Source: Ardenticatenaceae bacterium (GTDB lineage: Bacteria > Chloroflexota > Anaerolineae > Promineifilales > Promineifilaceae). Taken from it: a stretch of 64,000 nt of DNA. Of the stretch, positions 58,775-64,000 are shown in pieces. The notes under the pieces were generated by a model that did not search any database, was not told the origin of the DNA, and saw only the letters and a program-made list of their open reading frames with translations. Positions within the stretch are counted from its first letter, which is position 1. Each line of letters starts with the position of its first letter. The stretch is from positions 310,001 to 374,000 of the forward strand of contig JACKBX010000007.1 in the NCBI GenBank assembly GCA_020634375.1. The letters run 5' to 3'. Made by a program: the position numbers and the translations under genes.

Positions 58775-60220
58775 TCAATACCCTCTCATCCGCGCAATGG
58801 CCCATTCATACAATTGATGATACCCCTTCGCCGAACGATCCCAAGAAAAATCAGCCATCATGCCGCGCCGCTGAATACTGCGCCAGGCATCTTTGTCCAC
58901 GTTGTAAAAATAAATCGCCCGCTGCAATGCGTGCCAGAAAGCATCACTGCTGTAATAATTGAACGCGAACCCCGTCACCCCGTCTTGCACTGTGTCCGCC
59001 AGGCCGCCAGTGGCCCGCACCAAAGGCACACTACCATAACGCATGGAGATGAGCTGCCCCAAACCACATGGCTCAAACAGCGACGGCATCAAGAAAATAT
59101 CACTGCCTGCATAAATCAACGGGGCTAGACTGGCATCGTAGGCCAAAAAAGCGGTCATTTTGTCGCGGTGATAACTGGCAATTTGCGCAAACATCCCCTC
59201 ATACTCTGGCTGGCCCGTACCCAACACCACAAACTGTGCCGGGCCAGAAAAGCCATTCATCAAACGATGAATCACATCCCCGGTGATGTCCAGCCCTTTT
59301 TGCCAGTCCAGCCGCGTAATCATTGCCACTAGCGGCACATCATCCACCTGCGGCAAATTGGCCCGCGCTTGCAACGCTCGCCGGTTGACAATACGGTTTC
59401 TCATATGATCGAGATCAAAGTTAGCCGCCAGCCGCTTATCTGTGGCCGGATTCCATTCGTCGTAATCCAGGCCGTTGAGAATACCGTGCAGGTCAAATTG
59501 GCGATGGCGCAGCAGAGCATCCAGCCCCGCGCCGCCTTCGGGGGTGGTGATTTCGCGGGCATACGTGGGGCTGACAGTGTTGACCATTGTGGCATGATAG
59601 ATGCCCCGTGCCATGAAATTCACCTCGTCGTATGCCTCTTCGGCCAGCGAGTGTGTGACAATGCCCAGGTAGTTAAAAACGTGCCAGTTGGTTTTGCCCT
59701 GGTGCGCCAGATTGTGAATGGTAAATACGCTGGGCACGCCACGGAAGAAGTCGTCGGCTTGCCCGGCCGTTGCCAGCCAGGTGATGGCTGGAGCCGTGTG
59801 CCAATCGTGCGCGTGCAGCAAATCAGGCCGCCAGTCCAGCGTGCGCACAAATTCCAGCGCCGCTTTGCTGAAAAAGGCGTAGCGGTACACGTCATCCCAA
59901 TAGCCATACAGCGTGTCGCGGTTGAAGAGGTACTGCTCAGCAATGAAGTAGATGGGCACATCACTGCCCGGTAATCGCCCTTCAAACACACCCGCTTCAA
60001 TTTCTCCTGCGCCAGTGGGCACGCGGAAGGTGTGCCCCATTGGTTCAACACCCGGATAACCCGCTTCTATTTTCTTGTATGCGGGCATGATCACGCGCAC
60101 ATCGTGACCCATTGCGTGCAAGGCTTTGGGCAGGGAGCCGCCAATATCACCCAATCCGCCGGTCTTGGCAAAGGGGGCTACTTCGGCGCTGAGAAATAGA
60201 ATTTTGAGGGATTCAGCCAT
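58775..60220 (-). CDS. glgA: Glycogen synthase
   Basis: A 481-aa GT5 enzyme that extends alpha-1,4-glucan from ADP- or UDP-glucose. KTGGLGD (19-25) binds the sugar nucleotide and HAHDWHTA is a GT5 signature. The GT-B C-terminal domain contains PLVAMITRLDWQKGLDI and PSLFEPCGLGQLISMRYGSV, with the conserved Glu in FEPCGLGQ. The start at MAESLKILFLSAEVAPFAKT follows GGAG. Upstream of malQ. Confidence 0.96.
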   Translation of the reverse strand: MAESLKILFLSAEVAPFAKTGGLGDIGGSLPKALHAMGHDVRVIMPAYKKIEAGYPGVEPMGHTFRVPTGAGEIEAGVFEGRLPGSDVPIYFIAEQYLFNRDTLYGYWDDVYRYAFFSKAALEFVRTLDWRPDLLHAHDWHTAPAITWLATAGQADDFFRGVPSVFTIHNLAHQGKTNWHVFNYLGIVTHSLAEEAYDEVNFMARGIYHATMVNTVSPTYAREITTPEGGAGLDALLRHRQFDLHGILNGLDYDEWNPATDKRLAANFDLDHMRNRIVNRRALQARANLPQVDDVPLVAMITRLDWQKGLDITGDVIHRLMNGFSGPAQFVVLGTGQPEYEGMFAQIASYHRDKMTAFLAYDASLAPLIYAGSDIFLMPSLFEPCGLGQLISMRYGSVPLVRATGGLADTVQDGVTGFAFNYYSSDAFWHALQRAIYFYNVDKDAWRSIQRRGMMADFSWDRSAKGYHQLYEWAIARMRGY

Positions 60221-60234
60221 AAGACACTCCAAGT

Positions 60235-60290
60235 AAGGATGAAGGTTGAAGGATGAAGGTTAAATTGTTCATTGCTAATTGCTAATTGTC
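60235..60290. repeat. GAAGGTT and GCTAATT heptamers before glgA
   Basis: AAGGATG AAGGTTG AAGGATG AAGGTTA then ATTGCTA ATTGCTA ATTGTCC. Confidence 0.8.
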
Positions 60291-60305
60291 CCTGATTTGA
60301 GGCAG

Positions 60306-61532
60306 TTATTCAACTGCTGTCATGACCCAGGTGCGGAAGAGGAGCACGGCCGTTCCCGCCAACATCGCTCCCCAAATGAAAGGGGCCGCCGGGCCGAAAC
60401 CAGCCCATCCACCCAGCCCCTGCCATAAAATGCCCGCGATCAGACTGGCAGGCAAAACGGCAATGCCAACGGCCGCATTGTACAGTCCAAATGCTGTGCC
60501 GCGCTGCTCTTTGGATACGATGTCAGCCACAAACGCTTTGGCCGTGCCCTCCACCGCCGCATAGTAGACGCCATAAAGGGCATAGAGGAGGAAGATGTGT
60601 ACGGCCGTTTCCGCCAGCGCAAACCCCAGATACAACACCCCGTACACCAGCCAGCCCCCCGTAATCAACCGTTCGCGGCCAATGCGATCCGACAAAGACC
60701 CCAGCGGCCCAGACAGCAGCGCATACACCAGGTTAAACATCGCCAGCATCGCCAGAATGCCCAACACACTCAGCCCACGCTCTTGCGCCCGCAAAATGAG
60801 GAACGCATCCGCCGAATTACCTAGCGTAAACAACACCAACACCAGCAAAAAGCGGCGAAACCGTTGATCAAAACCAGCCCAAGTGAGTTTGGGCAGTTCC
60901 GCTTTCTTCTTTGCCTGCGCTTCCCGTGCGCCAAATCCCAAAATCAACACGGCCAACACAGCCGGCAAAATGCTGAACAAAACCACGCGCTGAAAAGTCG
61001 GCCGTTCCAAATTGACATCACCTGCCTGGGCAAACCAGACTACCGCCAACGCAATGAGAATACCTATCATCGCCCCGGCTGTGTCTCCGGCGCGGTGCAG
61101 CCCATAGGCCAGACCACGATGTTCCTCGCCAATGCTGTCGGCGATGAGTGCATCACGGGGCGCGGTACGGATGCCCTTGCCCACGCGGTCGCCAAAGCGC
61201 ACGGCCAGCACGCCCCACCACGAGGTAACAAAATACAGCAGTGGCTTGGCGATGGACGAGAGACCATACCCGACAACAGCCAGCCCTTTGCGCTGGCCCA
61301 ACTTGTCAGAAATCCAACCGGAGAGGATTTTGAGCAGACTGGCGGTACTTTCAGCCAATCCTTCAATAAGGCCAATGACATTGGTACGCACACCCAACAC
61401 GTTGGCTAAAAAGAGGGGCAGCAGATTCAAGACCATTTCGCTAGAAATGTCAGTGAGGAAGCTAGTGATGGTGACAATCCAAACATTGCGGGGCAGTTGA
61501 CGGAGGGGTGGACGAGCAGGTGTTGTTGACAT
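60306..61532 (-). CDS. MFS transporter
   Basis: A 408-aa protein with 12 helices. SFLTDISSEMVLNLLPLFLA, GRDRVG-like FGDRVGKGIRTAPRDALIAD, and GPLGSLSDRIGRERLI are MFS motifs. The FLTDISSEM opening and the GIRTAPRDALIAD block are characteristic of a subgroup near YxlH/drug-resistance-type permeases. Substrate unknown. Not obviously linked to glgA or the divergent LysM gene. Confidence 0.9.
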   Translation of the reverse strand: MSTTPARPPLRQLPRNVWIVTITSFLTDISSEMVLNLLPLFLANVLGVRTNVIGLIEGLAESTASLLKILSGWISDKLGQRKGLAVVGYGLSSIAKPLLYFVTSWWGVLAVRFGDRVGKGIRTAPRDALIADSIGEEHRGLAYGLHRAGDTAGAMIGILIALAVVWFAQAGDVNLERPTFQRVVLFSILPAVLAVLILGFGAREAQAKKKAELPKLTWAGFDQRFRRFLLVLVLFTLGNSADAFLILRAQERGLSVLGILAMLAMFNLVYALLSGPLGSLSDRIGRERLITGGWLVYGVLYLGFALAETAVHIFLLYALYGVYYAAVEGTAKAFVADIVSKEQRGTAFGLYNAAVGIAVLPASLIAGILWQGLGGWAGFGPAAPFIWGAMLAGTAVLLFRTWVMTAVE

Positions 61533-61548
61533 AATTTCCTTTGTGCGT

Positions 61549-61590
61549 CATCCGTCAAGGTGATGCTTTGCGTTTCACGTTTCACGAATG
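61549..61590. repeat. GTCATCC and GTTTCAC heptamers
   Basis: GCGTCATCCGTCAAGG and GCGTTTCACGTTTCACG, in the divergent spacer. Confidence 0.6.
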
Positions 61591-61608
61591 GCTGTTGTAC
61601 AATATAAA
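61581..61608 (+). promoter_or_regulatory. Candidate promoter for the LysM gene
   Basis: TTCACG, 16 bp, TATAAA, with a start codon 22 bp beyond. The -35 is weak and lies in repeat DNA. Confidence 0.3.
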
Positions 61609-61630
61609 TACAAATATTGGGAGTGATTAT

Positions 61631-62419
61631 ATGTCTTTTCGCCGCATGTTGCCGTTCATTTTGATTAATATTGTGGTTTCCGCAGTGGTGGTACTGGGGA
61701 TTTTGTATTGGTGGGATAGTCGGGAACAGGAACCGGAAGTGGTGGCGCAGGCAACGGCCGTTGCCGCATCCACAGCTCCAGCCGCCACAGCCGCCGCCCT
61801 CGTCGAAGAACAAACCCAGGCAGAGGAGGAACCCAGCGCCACGCCAGAACCGGAAGACGAACTGCCGGTTCACGTTGTACGCAGCGGTGACACCCTGATG
61901 AGCATCAGCCAATTCTACGACATACCCATGGACGACCTGATTGCTTTCAATAACCTGGACAACCCCAATTTGCTGGCGGTGGGACAAGAACTGGTGATTC
62001 CCGTGAACGGCATCCCCACCCCTACACCCCCTCCGACGGCGACGCCGGAACCCAATGTCTTACCATCACCCAACCCCACCATTCCGGCAGAGGAAGAAGG
62101 GGTAGTTGATTTGCAGATTACGGCCGTTTACGGTCTAGGCGATCTGACAGAAGAAGCCGTACAACTCATCAACGCAGGCAGCCGCATCGTCGAGCTGCAA
62201 AATTGGAACCTGCGCGACGAAGACGGCTACGTGTACACATTTATCAATCCAACCGCCCTGTACGGCGATGGCTCTGGCATCGTCATCCACACCGAAGCCG
62301 GCCAGGATACTTCCACCGATCTGTACTGGGACTTGGAAGAACCCATCTGGCAATCCGGCGAACGAGTTACCCTACTAGATGCAGAAGGCACGATTCAAGC
62401 AACGTTTACTATCCCGTAG
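61631..62419 (+). CDS. Membrane-anchored LysM and lamin-tail (LTD) domain protein
   Basis: A 262-aa protein. N-terminal anchor helix (LPFILINIVVSAVVVLGILY), Ala/Glu-rich spacer, a LysM domain about residues 80-125 (HVVRSGDTLMSISQFYDIPM, LLAVGQELVIPVN) expected to bind peptidoglycan, a Pro/Thr linker, and a C-terminal lamin-tail-like Ig fold (IVELQNWNLRDEDGYVYTFI). The combination suggests a surface protein that bridges wall and outside ligand. ATG 61631 follows GGGAG; the longer frame lacks support. Confidence 0.85.
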   Translation: MSFRRMLPFILINIVVSAVVVLGILYWWDSREQEPEVVAQATAVAASTAPAATAAALVEEQTQAEEEPSATPEPEDELPVHVVRSGDTLMSISQFYDIPMDDLIAFNNLDNPNLLAVGQELVIPVNGIPTPTPPPTATPEPNVLPSPNPTIPAEEEGVVDLQITAVYGLGDLTEEAVQLINAGSRIVELQNWNLRDEDGYVYTFINPTALYGDGSGIVIHTEAGQDTSTDLYWDLEEPIWQSGERVTLLDAEGTIQATFTIP

Positions 62420-62423
62420 GCTT

Positions 62424-62456
62424 AGAGTTGTCAAATCTCAAAGATTTGACAACTCT
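62424..62456. repeat. 15-bp perfect hairpin, AGATTTGACAA family
   Basis: AGAGTTGTCAAATCT, loop CAA, AGATTTGACAACTCT. A sister sequence AGATTTGACAAATCT with GAGAGC lies near 17430. The arms are not followed by T, so this is a dispersed palindromic repeat, not a clear terminator. Confidence 0.8.
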
Positions 62457-62476
62457 CTGCAGTAGGAGACCCTAAA

Positions 62477-62701
62477 ATGCGTGGCTTAATTGACCGGAAA
62501 GGAGAACAATTCGCTTATCTGGAAGGAACCATTCTTTACACACTTGAGGGTGAGCCAACCGGCCGTTTGGAAGGAGAATTCATCCTAGACCTGGGCGGCA
62601 AAAAAATCTGGCGCGTCGTTGGCGATGGCGTATACTCCCTTGACGGAGCCGAGTCCATCGGCTACTTTGGCGCAACCGCGTCAATGCAACATACACTGTA
62701 A
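62477..62701 (+). CDS. Small beta-rich protein, unknown
   Basis: A 74-aa protein with four repeating strand motifs ([GK]-x2-[FA]-Y-LEG, TLEGEPTGRLEGEFI, KIWRVVGDGVYSLDG), as in short WG/MORN-like or 4-stranded Chloroflexi proteins. AGGAG 7 bp before ATG 62477. Function unknown. It lies between the LysM gene and nfo. Confidence 0.6.
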   Translation: MRGLIDRKGEQFAYLEGTILYTLEGEPTGRLEGEFILDLGGKKIWRVVGDGVYSLDGAESIGYFGATASMQHTL

Positions 62702-62755
62702 CCAATGATAATCACCCTGCATCCTGCATAATTCACACATTTTCGAGGAGGTTCT

Positions 62756-63628
62756 ATGCGACTGGGCGCACACATGAGCACAGCCGGTGGTGTTTACACG
62801 GCTTTTCAACGCGGTCATGACACAGGCTGCGATTCCATCTTGATTTTTACCAAAAGCAATCGGCAGTGGAAGGCAAAACCGCTAACACCGCAAGATATTG
62901 AAAAATTCCAACAGACTGCCGCCGAATTTGAGCAGATTCACCCGGTAGCCATTCATGCCAGTTACCTCATCAATGTCGGGTCGCCAGACGCAGCCTTGTG
63001 GGAGAAGTCGTATCAGGCGCTCAAAGTGGAAGTGGAACGCGCTGGTCAATTGGGTATTCCGCTGATTAACTTCCACCCCGGTTCTTACGTGAAAAGTGAT
63101 GAAGAAACAGGATTGGCAAATATTGCTTGTGCATTGAAGCGATTGTTGGCGGAAACGGCCGTAACCGCCCCCGACACCACCATTTGCCTGGAAAACATGG
63201 CCGGGCAAGGCACCAATCTCGGCGGCAAATTCGAGCATCTCGCCTATTTGCTCAACGAAGCCGGACATGATCCACGCCTGGGCGTTTGCTTCGACACCTG
63301 CCATGCCTTTGCTGCGGGCTACGACCTGCGCAGCCCCGAAGCCTACGCCGCCACCATGGCCGAGTTCGACCGCATCGTCGGCCTGGAACAAATCAAATTC
63401 TTCCACTTCAACGACAGCCAGCACGAACTTGGCTCCCACAAAGACCGCCACGAACACATTGGTAAAGGCTTCATCGGCACAGAAGGTTTCGCCAACTTCC
63501 TCAACGACCCGCACTGGGCCAATCACGCCGCCCACTTGGAAACGCCCAAAACGGAAACGGATGACGACGGCAGTGAAATCGAAATGGATCCCGTCAATCT
63601 GGCTACCTTGCGTGGATTGGTGAAATGA
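62756..63628 (+). CDS. nfo: Endonuclease IV (AP endonuclease)
   Basis: A 290-aa TIM-barrel enzyme that cuts DNA 5' to abasic sites using three Zn ions. Metal ligands lie in the canonical places: AIHASYLIN (His), NFHPGSY (His), CLENMAGQG (Glu), GVCFDTCHAFAAGYD (Asp, His), FHFNDSQHELGSHKDRHEHI (His, Asp, His) and HLETPKTE (Glu). GAGGAGG precedes the ATG. It acts after uracil-DNA glycosylases such as the one at 51.6 kb. Overlaps the next gene by ATGA. Confidence 0.97.
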   Translation: MRLGAHMSTAGGVYTAFQRGHDTGCDSILIFTKSNRQWKAKPLTPQDIEKFQQTAAEFEQIHPVAIHASYLINVGSPDAALWEKSYQALKVEVERAGQLGIPLINFHPGSYVKSDEETGLANIACALKRLLAETAVTAPDTTICLENMAGQGTNLGGKFEHLAYLLNEAGHDPRLGVCFDTCHAFAAGYDLRSPEAYAATMAEFDRIVGLEQIKFFHFNDSQHELGSHKDRHEHIGKGFIGTEGFANFLNDPHWANHAAHLETPKTETDDDGSEIEMDPVNLATLRGLVK

Positions 63629-64000
63629 TAGTAGATGCTCACCTCGACTTAGCTTACAACGAATTGGTGTACGGCCGTAACCTGCGCCAACCCCTCGCCA
63701 AACTGCGTGCCCAAAACCCCAAACCAGGGCCACGCGGCATCCCCATCGTCACCATTCCTGAGCTGCAAAAGGGTGGGGTTGGCCTCGTCTTTGGCACACT
63801 TTTTGTCATGCCCGCCGCCTACAAAGTCACGGGGCTGGATGGCGGCGAAACTTACCACACAGCCGAACAAGCCCATCGTCAGGCGATGGCGCAGCTCGAC
63901 TACTATCACCGCCTCGCCGACGAGGACGACACCATTCGCCTTGTCACAGACAGCGCCAGCCTGGACACCGTCATCGCCAGCCATGAACCAGGCAGCGCGG
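63625..64000 (+). CDS. Membrane dipeptidase family (M19) protein, 5' part
   Basis: The start in the ATGA overlap with nfo is clear; 125 codons lie in the window and the rest is beyond the edge. MIVDAHLDLAYNELVYGRNL contains the HxD metal site (DAHLDLA) of renal-dipeptidase-like M19 enzymes, and GGVGLVFGTLFVMP with AEQAHRQAMAQLDYYHRLAD fits the following strand and helix. Probably hydrolyses dipeptides or related amides. Co-transcription with nfo is likely. Confidence 0.75.
   Translation, partial: MIVDAHLDLAYNELVYGRNLRQPLAKLRAQNPKPGPRGIPIVTIPELQKGGVGLVFGTLFVMPAAYKVTGLDGGETYHTAEQAHRQAMAQLDYYHRLADEDDTIRLVTDSASLDTVIASHEPGSA

Larger units (their letters stand above)
415..63678. repeat. Palindromic octamer ACGGCCGT, 89 copies across the window
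   Basis: Hand-located starts: 415, 833, 1466, 6166, 7989, 8080, 11082, 11661, 12712, 12924, 13878, 14309, 15179, 15282, 15304, 15660, 16236, 16671, 17034, 17281, 18253, 18442, 18584, 20860, 21148, 21720, 21736, 23372, 24303, 25208, 26011, 26469, 26618, 26708, 26894, 26996, 27062, 27651, 27689, 28332, 28983, 29001, 29386, 29425, 29932, 30571, 31069, 31340, 32116, 32590, 33722, 34212, 34784, 38044, 38479, 39084, 39765, 42347, 43019, 43488, 43993, 45354, 45806, 45905, 48191, 48501, 50158, 50500, 51306, 51744, 52415, 52437, 52602, 52722, 53991, 54300, 55593, 55916, 56906, 56926, 57190, 57344, 58424, 60346, 60601, 61754, 62120, 63155, 63671. In genes it reads TAV, [N/D]GR or RP depending on frame. 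A few may be missed. Confidence 0.95.

Overview
The window looks like an ordinary chromosomal stretch of a Chloroflexota bacterium, probably of the Anaerolineae/Caldilineae type. This is inferred from the gene content: Thr/Pro-linker lipoproteins, GT39 and DUF2142 glycosyltransferases with large exported C-terminal domains, DUF5671, a NurA/HAS-barrel/HerA set, and a RamB/ScfR-type regulator beside the glyoxylate genes. No rRNA, phage, IS or CRISPR is visible. There is one tRNA (Arg, CCG).

Layout. 1-5.3 kb: aminotransferase tail, Nudix-like protein, UMF1-type MFS, a 0.9-kb gene-free stretch, asnS, and rex with a promoter and Rex-box candidate. 5.3-12.1 kb: a minus-strand block of an M42 peptidase, atpA-atpG-atpD-atpC (F1 genes without delta or Fo) and mreB. 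12.3-21.6 kb: two membrane glycosyltransferases, a 21-bp minisatellite, zinc-ribbon, DUF1385, TPR and cyclophilin genes, and a lipoprotein. 21.7-27.2 kb: the glyoxylate shunt (aceB-aceA) divergent from a RamB/ScfR-like regulator. 27.2-30.7 kb: DUF5671 membrane protein, small anchored protein, PlsC-like acyltransferase.

30.7-37.3 kb is the most unusual region. A NotI/EagI-like restriction endonuclease, a DNA amino-methyltransferase, NurA, a HAS-barrel protein and HerA lie head-to-tail, the first three abutting or overlapping. 37.3-40.7 kb: GPH symporter, small membrane protein, TPR protein, double-HTH regulator. 41-48.3 kb: a liv-type ABC transporter with an acyl-CoA ligase embedded in it. 48.3-52.3 kb: pdxS-pdxT, a 29-aa ORF, methyltransferase, membrane protein, and a cysteine-free family-4-type uracil-DNA glycosylase. 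52.4-57 kb: subtilase, serine-hydrolase lipoprotein, HigBA-like toxin-antitoxin, tRNA-Arg. 57-64 kb: malQ, glgA, MFS, LysM/LTD protein, small protein, nfo, and the start of an M19 dipeptidase.

Two genome-style signatures overlay everything. First, the palindromic octamer ACGGCCGT occurs 89 times by my hand count, where base composition predicts one or two. It is read in all coding frames, and paired copies form the arms of three intrinsic terminators. Its six-base core, CGGCCG, is the core recognised by the NotI/EagI family to which the endonuclease here appears to belong. Second, nearly every gap of more than about 40 bp between co-directional genes is filled by 7-bp-periodic tandem repeats that usually fold as hairpins, and some have entered reading frames. 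Together these closely parallel the HIP1 octamer and heptanucleotide repeats of cyanobacteria.
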